The position numbers and the translations under genes were made by a program. DNA of 64,000 nucleotides. It comes from Sphingobium sp. CAP-1 (GTDB lineage: Bacteria; Pseudomonadota; Alphaproteobacteria; Sphingomonadales; Sphingomonadaceae). The stretch's first letter is position 1. Each line of letters begins with the position of its first letter. The notes below the pieces were generated by a model that worked only from the letters and a program-made list of their open reading frames with translations, ran no database searches and had not been told where the DNA came from. The DNA lies in contig NZ_CP046252.1 of the NCBI RefSeq assembly GCF_009720145.1, positions 1-64,000 on the forward strand. Direction: 5' to 3'. Positions 18,060 through 26,896 of the stretch are shown here, in pieces.

Positions 18060-18712
18060 GCCGGCGTCCGGCGGGGGCTTTCCCGCCGATCCTGCATGGC
18101 CTGCCCTTGCTCGCCTGCGCGCTGGCGCTGGCGGGCTGCGGCAAGAACGACCTGCCCGCCGCTAACCAGACCGGCCCGGTGAAGGTCGAGGGCAGCCCGA
18201 TCCAGACCGTTGGCGCTGGCGCGCTGCCCGGCACGCCGATGGCGCAGCGCAGCGCGGTGATCGGCCTGCTCAACAAGCGCAACGGCCTGACCCGCGACCT
18301 GACGATGAAGCCGGGTGAGGCGCTGCGCGTCGGCGATGCGATTGTCCGCCTGCAAGCGTGTGAGACCACCGCACCCTGGGAAAATGTGCAGGACACCGGC
18401 GCGTTCGTGCAACTCGACGTGCGTTCCAGCGCCGACGGCAAATGGCGTCGCGCCTTTTCCGGCTGGATTTTCCGCGAACGGCCCGACCGCAATGTCGTGC
18501 AGCACCCGGTCTATGATGTCTGGGTCAGAAGCTGTGCGATGGAATGGCCCGAAACCGGCCCCGACACGGTGAAGCTGGGTGGCAAGGGCGAAGCCGTCGC
18601 CGCCGGCTCCAGCGCCAGCGGATCGAACGCCAGCGCCGCCGCCGCGCCGGAACCGGACAGCACCGCGCCCGCGCCCAGCGCCACGCCCGCCACCGCCACG
18701 CCCAACAACTGA
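18056..18712 (+). CDS. DUF2155 domain lipoprotein
   Basis: A 218-residue exported protein. The signal region ends in LAGC (about residues 24-27), suggesting a lipoprotein. The DUF2155 core runs from RSAVIGLLNKRNG through LRVGDAIVRLQACETTAPWE to the FSGWIFRERPDRNVVQHPVYDVWV motif. The last 45 residues are low-complexity Ala/Ser/Pro/Thr. That tail lies antisense to the 3' end of aat (202-base overlap). Function is unknown; linkage to NDUFA12 is conserved in the class. Confidence 0.87.
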   Translation: MSRRPAGAFPPILHGLPLLACALALAGCGKNDLPAANQTGPVKVEGSPIQTVGAGALPGTPMAQRSAVIGLLNKRNGLTRDLTMKPGEALRVGDAIVRLQACETTAPWENVQDTGAFVQLDVRSSADGKWRRAFSGWIFRERPDRNVVQHPVYDVWVRSCAMEWPETGPDTVKLGGKGEAVAAGSSASGSNASAAAAPEPDSTAPAPSATPATATPNN

Positions 18713-19257
18713 AGATAGTCGCGCTGGCTGATTTCGACTGCGCCCATGCTGCGCAGATGATCGGTCATGAACTGGCAGTCGAGCAGGGTGAAGCCGCCAA
18801 AGCGCATCCGCGCCACCAGCCAGGCCAGCGCCACCTTCGACGCGTCGGTGCGGCGCGATACCATCGATTCGCCGAAAAAGGCGGTGCCCAGCGCTACGCC
18901 ATAAAGACCGCCGACCAGTTCCTCGCCCTCCCACACCTCGACCGAATGGGCAAAGCCCTGCCGGTGCAGATAGGTATAGGCGCGCTCGATCTCATGATTG
19001 ATCCAGGTCGACGGGCGATCCGCCGCCGATTCCGCGCACAGCGCCAGGATGCGGCCGAAGGCGCGGTTGGCGGTGACGCGAAAGCGATCCTGCCGGATGA
19101 CCTTGGACAGCGAGTGGGACAGATGGAACGCATCGAGCGGCAGGATCGCCCGCCTCTTGGGCTCGACCCAATAGACCTCTTCCGCGTCGCGATCGTCGGC
19201 CATGGGGAACACCCCGATGGAATAGGCCTGCAACAGGACGAGCGGATCGATCATCAT
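18511..19257 (-). CDS. aat: Leucyl/phenylalanyl-tRNA--protein transferase
   Basis: Aat attaches Leu or Phe to proteins with N-terminal Arg or Lys, marking them for ClpAP (bacterial N-end rule). Core motifs are LLQAYSIGVFPMA, VYWVEPKRRAILPL, HEIERAYTYLHRQGFAHSVEVWEGEELVGGLYG (read in two parts), FGESM and GGFTLLDCQFMTDHLRSMGA. From ATG 19257 the protein is 248 residues, slightly over the usual 230. The last 60 residues follow a hydrophobic Ala/Gly stretch and end in SIAQLLTQTS. This extension is antisense to the DUF2155 gene. The start at 19257 is the one that begins the conserved part. Confidence 0.92.
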   Translation of the reverse strand: MMIDPLVLLQAYSIGVFPMADDRDAEEVYWVEPKRRAILPLDAFHLSHSLSKVIRQDRFRVTANRAFGRILALCAESAADRPSTWINHEIERAYTYLHRQGFAHSVEVWEGEELVGGLYGVALGTAFFGESMVSRRTDASKVALAWLVARMRFGGFTLLDCQFMTDHLRSMGAVEISQRDYLQLLGVAVAGVALGAGAVLSGSGAAAALAFDPLALEPAATASPLPPSFTVSGPVSGHSIAQLLTQTS

Positions 19258-19334
19258 TCGCGGACAGGATAGGCAGAGACGGTGCGAGTGGGAAGCCCGT
19301 TTCGTTTCGCAGGCCAGAGGAATAGGATGCAGCC

Positions 19335-19688
19335 ATGCGCTTCCCGCTCCCCCTGCTGCTGCTGATCGGTCTGGCGACGCCGGCAATGGCCGCGCCGCCC
19401 GCCGCCGCGCCGGAACAGGCACGTCATTATTATTTGCAGGGGGTGATGGAGACGGGGTCGGAACTGCTGCTGCGCCCCGACGGGCGCTTCCAATGGTATC
19501 TGGTCGTCGGCGCGCTCGACCTGTTCGCGGAGGGGCGATGGCGCGAGGAGGGGGACGCCATTCTGCTGACCGCGCAAAAGACCGCCGCCGTCCCCGAACC
19601 GGCTTTCGACACGCTGCGCCTGACCAGAAGGGAAGCCGATCTGGTGCCGCCCGACGGCCATGGCGCCTATGTGCTGGCGGGCGATTGA
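19335..19688 (+). CDS. Small secreted protein of unknown function
   Basis: 117 residues with a strong signal peptide (MRFPLPLLLLIGLATPAMAA, cleavage near 20). The mature part is about 97 residues and suggests a small beta-rich domain (HYYLQGVMETGSELLLRPDGRFQWYLVVGALDLF, in two strands, then GRWREEGDAILL). No family is recognised and it has no cysteines. It diverges from aat and precedes the M19 dipeptidase by about 100 bases that contain a short hairpin repeat. Codon pattern is typical of the genome. Confidence 0.6.
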   Translation: MRFPLPLLLLIGLATPAMAAPPAAAPEQARHYYLQGVMETGSELLLRPDGRFQWYLVVGALDLFAEGRWREEGDAILLTAQKTAAVPEPAFDTLRLTRREADLVPPDGHGAYVLAGD

Positions 19689-19734
19689 CTTGGGCCGATG
19701 CGGGTCTAGGGTTTGTGCCGTTCAGTCAGGATGT

Positions 19735-19754
19735 GTTCCCGCCTGCGCGGGAAC
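19735..19754. repeat. Short GC-rich hairpin repeat
   Basis: GTTCCCGC and its reverse complement GCGGGAAC flank the loop CTGC, giving an 8-bp perfect stem between the small secreted protein and the dipeptidase gene. This sequence type recurs as a dispersed extragenic palindrome in many GC-rich alphaproteobacteria. No U-tract follows, so a terminator role is weak. Confidence 0.5.
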
Positions 19755-19795
19755 GCGCTGTGCTTCAATCATAGGACAGGGTGTATCTCTCACCG

Positions 19796-21028
19796 ATGAA
19801 GGCCGTTTCTCTGGCGCTGCTGCCGCTCCTGCTTCTCACGCCCGCCGTTCAGGCCGCGCCGGATTCCTATGCCGCCCGGATCGACCGGATTCTCAAGGCG
19901 ACGCCGCTGATCGACGGCCATAATGACTGGCCCGAAGCGCTGACGGAGAAGGCGAAGGACGCGCGCTGGACGATGGATTTGCGCCGGCTCGACCCCGCCC
20001 ACTATCATACCGACATCGACCGGCTGCGCGCCGGCGGGGTCGGCGGGCAGTTCTGGTCGGTCTGGGTGTCGGCCGACCTGCCGCCCTTGCAGCAGGTGCA
20101 GGACACGCTGGAGCAGATCGACCTCGCCCATAGTTTCGCGCGCCGCTACCCCCAGGATTTCGCTTTCGTCACCACCGCCGCGCAGGTCCGCGCCGCGCAC
20201 AGGGCGGGCAAGATCGCGTCGATGATCGGGGTCGAGGGCGGGGGCCAGATCGATGGCAGTCTGGCGGTGCTGCGCGCCTATCATGACCTTGGCGCATCCT
20301 ACCTCACCCTGACCCACAGCCGCACGATCGACTGGGCCGACAGCGCGACCGACGATCCGCAGCATGACGGCCTGACCCCGTTTGGCGAAAGCGTGGTGGC
20401 GGAACTGAACCGGCTGGGGATGCTGGTGGACCTCAGCCATGTCAGCGAGGCGACGATGCTGGACGCGCTGCGGGTCAGCAGGGCGCCGGTGATCTTCTCC
20501 CACTCCAGCGCGCGGGCGATCTGCAACACGGCGCGCAACGTGTCCGACGCGGTGCTGAAACAGGTCGCGGCCAATGGCGGGGTGGTGATGGTCAATTATG
20601 CGCCGCAATATGTGTCGGAGGCGCGCCGCGTCTGGGGCGCCAATCGCAGCGCGGAAATCGCCCGCTACAACGCGCCGCCCTTTGGCGGCCTCTATATCGG
20701 CGATCCGCAGGCGGCGAAGGCGGCGCTGGCGGCGTGGGAAAAGGCCAACCCGGAACCGGTGGTGACGCTGGCGCAGGTTGCCGACCATATCGACCATATC
20801 GCCAAAGTGGCGGGCGTGGATCATGTCGGGTTGGGCAGCGATTTTGACGGCGTGCCCTCGCTGCCGCAGGGGCTGGGCGGGGTGGACAGCTATCCCGCTC
20901 TGCTGGCGGAACTGATGCGGCGCGGCTGGAGCGACGCGGACATCGCCAGATTGGCGGGCGACAATGTGCTGCGGGTGATGGCGGCGGCGGAAAAGGTCGC
21001 GGCGGACATGCGCAGGGCCGGGTCGTGA
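19796..21028 (+). CDS. Membrane dipeptidase (peptidase M19)
   Basis: A 410-residue zinc dipeptidase of the renal-dipeptidase family that cleaves dipeptides, some with a D-residue. A signal peptide (MKAVSLALLPLLLLTPAVQA) directs it to the periplasm and decides the ATG at 19796; a GTG at 19781 is an alternative. Zinc-site motifs include DGHNDWP near residue 40, GVEGGGQIDGS, LTLTHSRT, VDLSHVSEATM, FSHSSARAI and HVGLGSDFDGV. The family fold is complete and of normal length. A 12-bp inverted repeat follows the stop codon. It stands alone. Confidence 0.9.
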   Translation: MKAVSLALLPLLLLTPAVQAAPDSYAARIDRILKATPLIDGHNDWPEALTEKAKDARWTMDLRRLDPAHYHTDIDRLRAGGVGGQFWSVWVSADLPPLQQVQDTLEQIDLAHSFARRYPQDFAFVTTAAQVRAAHRAGKIASMIGVEGGGQIDGSLAVLRAYHDLGASYLTLTHSRTIDWADSATDDPQHDGLTPFGESVVAELNRLGMLVDLSHVSEATMLDALRVSRAPVIFSHSSARAICNTARNVSDAVLKQVAANGGVVMVNYAPQYVSEARRVWGANRSAEIARYNAPPFGGLYIGDPQAAKAALAAWEKANPEPVVTLAQVADHIDHIAKVAGVDHVGLGSDFDGVPSLPQGLGGVDSYPALLAELMRRGWSDADIARLAGDNVLRVMAAAEKVAADMRRAGS

Positions 21029-21032
21029 CCTG

Positions 21033-21082
21033 TCCTACAGCCGCTGCTTCTGCTTATATGACATGGGTGCGCGGCTGTAGGA
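21033..21082. repeat. Inverted repeat downstream of the dipeptidase gene
   Basis: Perfect 12-base arms, TCCTACAGCCGC at 21033-21044 and its reverse complement at 21071-21082, flank a 26-base spacer. It begins a few bases after the dipeptidase stop codon and ends about 70 bases before the recX stop on the other strand. It could act as a weak bidirectional terminator or be a regulator site. There is no T-run. Confidence 0.5.
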
Positions 21083-21154
21083 TATAAAATGTCCAACTCC
21101 TGTTCGATCATTTCAAAATCTGCGGGAAATATGCGAAGTTAAGCGCTGATTTTC

Positions 21155-21679
21155 CTATTCGGCCTCGCTGATCTCCTCGCCCGGCGCGGCGTCCACCCAG
21201 CGGCGCGCGACCGCATAGCCATGGCCCGCGCGCAGGAAGGCGGCGATCGCCTTGTCGCGCTGTTTGGGGTCGGGCGGGGCGGCGGCATAGGGGCCGATCC
21301 GCTTGCGCCGGGCGAAGCGCTCCGCCGCGATCCAGGCTTCGGACGCGATCTGCGCGTCGGCCTGTTGCCGGTCCTCCTCCGCTATGCCCGCCGCGCGCAG
21401 CGTTTCATCGATCCGCCGCGCGCCATAGCCGCGCCGGGCCAGCGCCGCGCTCTTCATCACCGCATAGCCAGCATCGTCGATATAACCCAGATCCACGAAG
21501 CGATCGGCCAGCCCGTCCGGGTCGGCCGGCTGCTCGCCGCCCCAGCCGCGTTCCCGGATCTTGCGCTTCAGATAGGCCAGCAGCTTGCCCCGGCTGGTGG
21601 CGAAGCGCGCGACATGGCGCAGCGCCATATCGCGCAACGCGGCCTCATCAAGCGGCGGAGGGAGGCGTTTGCCGGTCAT
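21155..21679 (-). CDS. recX: Regulatory protein RecX
   Basis: A 174-residue RecX-family protein, a modulator that binds RecA filaments and limits recombinase activity. It is built of tandem three-helix repeats: ALRHVARFATSRGKLLAYLKRKI, LADRFVDLGYIDDAGYAVMKSAALARRGYGARRI and the C-terminal KAIAAFLRAGHGYAVARRWV are characteristic. It is not next to recA in this window. The start at 21679 was chosen because residues upstream are not conserved-looking. It diverges from the fatty-acyl-AMP ligase gene. Confidence 0.85.
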   Translation of the reverse strand: MTGKRLPPPLDEAALRDMALRHVARFATSRGKLLAYLKRKIRERGWGGEQPADPDGLADRFVDLGYIDDAGYAVMKSAALARRGYGARRIDETLRAAGIAEEDRQQADAQIASEAWIAAERFARRKRIGPYAAAPPDPKQRDKAIAAFLRAGHGYAVARRWVDAAPGEEISEAE

Positions 21680-21847
21680 CTCACATCTTCTAGGGCCAAA
21701 CGCCATCTTTATGCCACAGTCGGGCCGGAATTTTACCGCGCCTTGTCGTCTACAAGCGACACTGGAAACGAATAGGCGGTGCAAGTGGCGACCAAAGCTG
21801 CTAGCGGCCGCGCTTTCACGATTTGCAAAGACATTGGGTCAACCAAT

Positions 21848-23602
21848 ATGACGGGTTCGCAAGAGATGATGGCACCGACGCCGACAACCGATGATCTGCC
21901 GCGCCGCTTCTCCGATTTCGGGACGCTGGGCGAAGCGCTGGACTATGCGGCGCAGGGCAAGCGCGGCCTCAATTTCCACGATGCGCGTGGCAATCTGGCG
22001 CGGCCCTATCCGTTCAGCGAGCTGCGCGCCGACGCGATCGCCTGCGCCCACCGTCTGATCGCCCATGGCGTGAAGCCGCAGGACCGGGTCGCGCTGGTCG
22101 CGGAAACCGGCATGGACTTCGCGCAGCTTTTCTTCGGCATCGTCTATGCCGGCGCCTGGCCGGTGCCGCTGCCGCTGCCCACCAGCTTTGGTGGCAAGGA
22201 AAGCTATATCGACCAGCTCAACGTCCAGTTGTCCAGTTGCGATCCGATGCTGTTCCTCTTCCCCAGGGAATTGGAGGATATGGCGGGTGAATCCGGGCGC
22301 CAGAAAAATGTCGAGAGCATCGCGTTCGAGGATTTTATCGCCCGCGAAGCCGTGCCCGCCACCTTGCCGCAGGCGCGGACGGACGAGATCGCCTATTTGC
22401 AATATAGCAGCGGGTCGACCCGTTTCCCCCATGGCGTCGCGGTGACGCACCATGCGCTGCTCAGCAACCTGTCGGCGCACAGCCATGGCATGGAAGTGCA
22501 GGACAGCGACCGCTGCATTAGCTGGTTGCCCTGGTATCATGACATGGGGCTGGTCGGCTGCTTCCTGTCGGTCGTCGCCAATCAGGTGTCGACCGACTAT
22601 ATGAAAACCGAGGATTTCGCCCGCCGCCCGCTGGCCTGGCTCGACCTCATCAGCCGCAACGACGGCACCTCGATCAGCTATTCGCCGACCTTCGGCTATG
22701 ATATCTGCGCCCGCCGCATGTCGAGCCAGACCAAGGCGCAGGACCGTTTCGACCTGTCCCGCTGGAGATTGGCCGGCAATGGCGCCGACATGATCCGCCC
22801 CGACGTGATGCAGAGCTTTGTCGACGCCTTCGCCGACGCGGGCTTCAGCCCCAAGGCGTTCCTGCCGAGCTACGGCCTGGCCGAAGCGACTTTGGCCGTC
22901 ACCATCATGCCGCCGGGCGAAGGCATCATCGTCGAGCTGGTCGAGGAAACCGACCTGTCCGGGGCCGATGCGCCCGAAGGCCGGCCGCAGCGTTTCCGTT
23001 CGATCGTCAATTGCGGCAAGCCCGCCAAGGACATGGTCGTGGAAATCCGCGACGAGGATGGCGGTCTGATGAACGAGCGCCAGATCGGCAAGGTGTGGAC
23101 CACCGGACCGAGCCTGATGGTCGGCTATTTCCGCGATTCGGAGGCGACCGACGCCTGCATGGCCACCGACTCATTGAATCGCGTCTGGCTGGACACGGGC
23201 GACATGGGCTATCTGTCCGACGGCTATCTCTACATTGTCGGCCGCGCCAAGGACATGATCATCATCAACGGCAAGAATCACTGGCCGCAGGATATCGAAT
23301 GGGCCGTGGAGCAATTGCCGGGCTTCAAGCAGGGCGACATCGCCGCCTTCGCCATCACTACGCCGGGTGGTGAGGAAGCACCCGCCGTGCTGGTCCATTG
23401 CCGCACGTCGGACAATGAGGAGCGCTCGCGCCTGCGCGACCAGATTCGCGAGCGGGTTCGCGCCATCACCGGCATGAACTGCGTCGTGGAACTGGTGCCG
23501 CCGCGCACCCTGCCGCGCACCAGTTCGGGCAAATTGAGCCGGTCGAAGGCGCGCAATCTCTATCTGACCGGCGAAATTCGCCCTTACGACATCGCCGCCT
23601 GA
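21848..23602 (+). CDS. Fatty-acyl-AMP ligase (FAAL, FadD32-like)
   Basis: About 584 residues of the ANL superfamily. FAALs activate fatty acids as acyl-AMP and pass them to an acyl carrier protein instead of to CoA. Motifs are YLQYSSGSTRFPHGV (A3), SWLPWYHDMGLVG, the SYGLAEATLAV segment, WLDTGDMGYL and the FAAL-typical GRAKDMIIINGKNHWPQDIE, with SGKLSRSKAR at the C-terminus. No ACP, PKS or NRPS lies next to it, so the acceptor is elsewhere. The start is uncertain: ATG 21848 is given, but GTG 21779 in frame would add 23 residues. Confidence 0.88.
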   Translation: MTGSQEMMAPTPTTDDLPRRFSDFGTLGEALDYAAQGKRGLNFHDARGNLARPYPFSELRADAIACAHRLIAHGVKPQDRVALVAETGMDFAQLFFGIVYAGAWPVPLPLPTSFGGKESYIDQLNVQLSSCDPMLFLFPRELEDMAGESGRQKNVESIAFEDFIAREAVPATLPQARTDEIAYLQYSSGSTRFPHGVAVTHHALLSNLSAHSHGMEVQDSDRCISWLPWYHDMGLVGCFLSVVANQVSTDYMKTEDFARRPLAWLDLISRNDGTSISYSPTFGYDICARRMSSQTKAQDRFDLSRWRLAGNGADMIRPDVMQSFVDAFADAGFSPKAFLPSYGLAEATLAVTIMPPGEGIIVELVEETDLSGADAPEGRPQRFRSIVNCGKPAKDMVVEIRDEDGGLMNERQIGKVWTTGPSLMVGYFRDSEATDACMATDSLNRVWLDTGDMGYLSDGYLYIVGRAKDMIIINGKNHWPQDIEWAVEQLPGFKQGDIAAFAITTPGGEEAPAVLVHCRTSDNEERSRLRDQIRERVRAITGMNCVVELVPPRTLPRTSSGKLSRSKARNLYLTGEIRPYDIAA

Positions 23603-23653
23603 TCTGCGCGCACGGGTTACGGAAAACTAACCCATCCTTGCTAACGCGGGAGC

Positions 23654-26014
23654 GTGAGCAAGGATAAAAAACGCGTGTCGCAACCGAATGCCGAGGAAAG
23701 CGCCCTGCTGGGCGCGATGCTGGGTTTTGGCGCGGAGCCGGGTGACGGGGTGCGCCGCATATTGGTGGCGCAACTTCGCTTCGCCGACGCCGCGACGCCC
23801 TTGCGGCTGGGCCTCAACATATTGGGCCTGATCTTCATCTGGCGGGTGTTCGATGACAGCACGCCGATGCCCTGGCTGCTGGGCTGGTCGGGTGCGATGC
23901 TGGTCGCGGCGATGGTCGCCATCGGCCTCGCCACGCGACGGCGGCGTGGCGATTATGCCGATGTCGGGCCTGCCGACCAGCAGCTGATGGGCTGGGTCGG
24001 CCTGTTCCAGGGGCTGTTGTGGCTGGCGGCCATCTTCCTGTTTCCCCGCGCGGGCCATCCGGGTGAACTCATGGCCTTCTGGACGCTGCTGAGTTGCGTC
24101 ATGATCTGTGGCGCGATCAGCTTTTGCACCGCGCCGCTGGCGGCCGCTGCCTTCCTGCTGCCAATCGGGGCCGGCACTGTCCTGTTGTTCGGCGCGCCGG
24201 AGCAGGGACCGTTGCGGGGGTTGGCGATCGGCTATGCCGGCGGGCTTCTGATCGCCGCATTCTGCTGCACGCGCCTGTTCGTGCGCCAGCATCGTACCAG
24301 CGTCCAACTGGTCGAAAAGAGCGAGGTGGTCAGCCTGCTGCTGCGCGAATATGAAGTCGGCGGATCGGACTGGCTGTGGCAGACCGACGCGATGCGCCGG
24401 ATCAGCGGCGCATCCGCGCGTTTCGCCGAAACCATCGGCCTGACCCCCGAACAGTTGGAGGGCGCGCCGCTGGTGCAGATATTGGCTGGCAGCGGCTGGG
24501 ACAGCGGGCGCTTCGCCGCCGGGCTGCACAGTCTGGCCGATCATCTGAAGCATCGGGAGAATTTCAGCAATCTGGTGCTGCCGGTCGAGGTGCAGGGGCA
24601 ATGGCGCTGGTGGGAATTGTCGGCGTCGCCGCGCTATGATGAAAATGGCGCGTTTCAGGGATTTCGCGGCGTAGGATCGGACGTTACCGCCCAGCGCGAA
24701 TCGGCCGACAAGATCGCGCAGCTTGCGCGCTTCGACCCGCTGACCGGCCTGCCCAACCGCAGCCATTTGCGCGAAGCGCTGGACCAGGCGCTGGACGGGG
24801 CGAGGGGGCGCACGCCTGGCTGCGCCTTCCTGATGGTCGATCTGGATCGGTTCAAGGCGATCAACGATACGCTGGGCCACCAGATCGGGGACAAGCTGCT
24901 CAGCCAGGTCGCGCGGCGCCTGTTGCAGGTCTGCGTTCAGGGGGATTTTTGCGGTCGCATCGGCGGCGACGAATTTGCGGTGGTGATGCCCCATGTCGTG
25001 GACAGCGCGGCCGTTCCCCGTCTGGCGTCCGCGATCATCGGCGCCCTGTCCGCGCCCTATCAGGTCGACCAGCATGTGCTGCATGTCGGCGCATCGGTCG
25101 GTTCGGCCCTGTCACCGGGCGACGGCCGCGAAGCCGAAGCGCTGACCCGCAGCGCGGACCTGGCGCTCTATCGCGCCAAGGCTGATGGTGGCGGGGTGCA
25201 TTGTGCCTATGAACCGCAGCTTCATGCCGAGGCGGAGGAGCGGCGGCAGTTGGAACTGGCGTTGCGCGAGGCGCTGGAGAAGGACCAGCTTCATGTCCTG
25301 TATCAGCCAGTGGTCGATGCCGGGCAGGAGTGCATTGTGGGGTTCGAGGCGCTGGTGCGCTGGACCCACCCGGAACTGGGGCCGATTTCCCCGGTCAAGT
25401 TCGTGCCGGTGGCGGAAGAGGCGCGGCTGATCGCGCCGATCGGTGAATGGGTGCTGCGCACCGCCTGTCTGGAAGCGGCGGGCTGGCCCGACGATGTGCG
25501 GATCGCGGTCAATGTATCGGCGGAGCAGCTTGCGCATCCCAGTTTCGTGGCGGCGGTCGTGTCCGCGCTGGCCCAGAGCGGGCTGGATGCGCGACGGCTC
25601 GAACTGGAAGTCACCGAAAGCGTTTTCATGACTGACGATGCTGGCGCGCTCAAGGTGCTGGATCAGTTGATCGCGCTGGGCGTTCATTTGTCGCTCGACG
25701 ATTTCGGCACCGGCTATTCGTCGCTCGGTTATCTGAGTCGCACCCGGTTCAACACGATCAAGATCGACCGCAGCTTCGTGGTTGGCGCGTCGAAAGGCAC
25801 GGCGGAAAGCCTGGCGATCATCCGCGCGGTGGTGACGCTGGCGGAAAGTCTGGGGATGGCCACCACGGCCGAGGGCGTGGAGACGCAGGCGGAACTGGAC
25901 ATGGTGCGACGCCTGGGCTGCAAGAAGGTGCAGGGCTATTATTTCGGTCGGCCGATGCTGCCGCAGGACGCCGCGCGATTGTTTCCGCCGCCCTTGCAGC
26001 AGGCGATCGCCTGA
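23654..26014 (+). CDS. Membrane PAS-GGDEF-EAL protein (c-di-GMP turnover)
   Basis: A 786-residue signalling protein. Residues about 45-215 hold five or six membrane segments. A PAS-like domain follows (about 230-345, LWQTDAMRRISGASARFAETIGLTPEQLEG to GVGSDVTAQRES), then GGDEF (about 355-515, RIGGDEFAVV intact) and EAL (about 525-780, GFEALVRW intact with DDFGTGYSSLGYL and TAEGVETQAE). Both active-site motifs are canonical, so it could be bifunctional, with the PAS or membrane part sensing the signal. Start is GTG 23654. It is separate from the FAAL gene by about 50 bases. Confidence 0.92.
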   Translation: MSKDKKRVSQPNAEESALLGAMLGFGAEPGDGVRRILVAQLRFADAATPLRLGLNILGLIFIWRVFDDSTPMPWLLGWSGAMLVAAMVAIGLATRRRRGDYADVGPADQQLMGWVGLFQGLLWLAAIFLFPRAGHPGELMAFWTLLSCVMICGAISFCTAPLAAAAFLLPIGAGTVLLFGAPEQGPLRGLAIGYAGGLLIAAFCCTRLFVRQHRTSVQLVEKSEVVSLLLREYEVGGSDWLWQTDAMRRISGASARFAETIGLTPEQLEGAPLVQILAGSGWDSGRFAAGLHSLADHLKHRENFSNLVLPVEVQGQWRWWELSASPRYDENGAFQGFRGVGSDVTAQRESADKIAQLARFDPLTGLPNRSHLREALDQALDGARGRTPGCAFLMVDLDRFKAINDTLGHQIGDKLLSQVARRLLQVCVQGDFCGRIGGDEFAVVMPHVVDSAAVPRLASAIIGALSAPYQVDQHVLHVGASVGSALSPGDGREAEALTRSADLALYRAKADGGGVHCAYEPQLHAEAEERRQLELALREALEKDQLHVLYQPVVDAGQECIVGFEALVRWTHPELGPISPVKFVPVAEEARLIAPIGEWVLRTACLEAAGWPDDVRIAVNVSAEQLAHPSFVAAVVSALAQSGLDARRLELEVTESVFMTDDAGALKVLDQLIALGVHLSLDDFGTGYSSLGYLSRTRFNTIKIDRSFVVGASKGTAESLAIIRAVVTLAESLGMATTAEGVETQAELDMVRRLGCKKVQGYYFGRPMLPQDAARLFPPPLQQAIA

Positions 26015-26020
26015 GCCGCC

Positions 26021-26770
26021 TTATTGCGCGTGGAGTTGACGCTCCACCAATGTCCAGAGCGATGCAAAGGCCTGCGCCGGGGGGGAGGTGGGCGCGAAAG
26101 CGCCGAGCGGCTTGCGGCGCACCGTCATCTGTTCGATCGTGCTGGCCATCGGTATGGCGTGCCAGCCCGACTGGCTTTCCAGCGCGGCGCGGTGCAGGCT
26201 GCGGCGGCGATCGACCATCGAATAGACCGGCATGATCGGCGCATGGCTGCCGCCGCGCTGCACCAGATAGCGGGCGACTTCGCCCATGGCGCGCTGCGAC
26301 AGGGGCGACGGGATGACCGGGATGACGATCAGGTTGGCGGCGCGCAGCACCTGCTCGCTGGTTTCGGTCAGGCCCGGCGGGCAATCGAGGATGATGCGGT
26401 CATAATCCTTGCCCAGACTTTCGATCAACTTGGCCAGCCGCTTCTTCTTGTCCATTTCGCGGAACAGATGGTCGAGGCCGCGCAGTGAGGTGTCGGCGGC
26501 GATCAGGTCCAGCCCCGGCACGGTCGAGGGCTGGATCAGCTTCCTGACATCGACATCCTTGCTGAAGATAGCCTGGGCGGCGTCGCGGCTGGTCTGGTCG
26601 GTGGACAACAGCCAACTGGATGCCGCCTGCGGGTCCAGATCCCAGAGCAGGGTGCGCCGTTTGGAGATGCTGGCGGAGGCCCAGGCCATGTTGATCGCGA
26701 AGGTGGTTTTGCCCACGCCGCCCTTGAGGCTGTAGACGGCGATGGTCGCCAATGCCGGTTCCTTTGCCAT
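26021..26770 (-). CDS. ParA/MinD-family ATPase (orphan)
   Basis: 249 residues with a deviant Walker A (YSLKGGVGKTTFAINMAW), the A' motif LLWDLDPQ and Walker B IILDCPPGL, so an ATP-dimerising ParA-type protein. Such proteins position chromosomes, plasmids, or protein complexes. No parB or other partner gene lies beside it: the next genes are a GGDEF-EAL protein (convergent, 6 bases away) and a TonB receptor. A role in localising a cell-surface complex is possible but unsupported. Start is ATG 26770. Confidence 0.82.
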   Translation of the reverse strand: MAKEPALATIAVYSLKGGVGKTTFAINMAWASASISKRRTLLWDLDPQAASSWLLSTDQTSRDAAQAIFSKDVDVRKLIQPSTVPGLDLIAADTSLRGLDHLFREMDKKKRLAKLIESLGKDYDRIILDCPPGLTETSEQVLRAANLIVIPVIPSPLSQRAMGEVARYLVQRGGSHAPIMPVYSMVDRRRSLHRAALESQSGWHAIPMASTIEQMTVRRKPLGAFAPTSPPAQAFASLWTLVERQLHAQ

Positions 26771-26862
26771 GGGGCAGGAGGCTAGTTTGTCTCACCGCCA
26801 AAGCAAGCGCTCAAATCACGGCATTGTTACGCCGTCATGACAGATGAGCGCCGCTGGGTCGA

Positions 26863-26891
26863 TTGACAGCCTGTCTCGGTCGCCGCATAGC
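26863..26891 (+). promoter_or_regulatory. Candidate promoter of the TonB receptor gene
   Basis: A consensus -35 TTGACA (26863-26868) is followed after 17 bases by CATAGC (26886-26891), a weak -10. It lies just upstream of the Fur-box-like palindrome and 56 bases before the receptor start. Position and the perfect -35 support it; the -10 matches at only three positions. Confidence 0.45.
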
Positions 26892-26896
26892 GAAAA

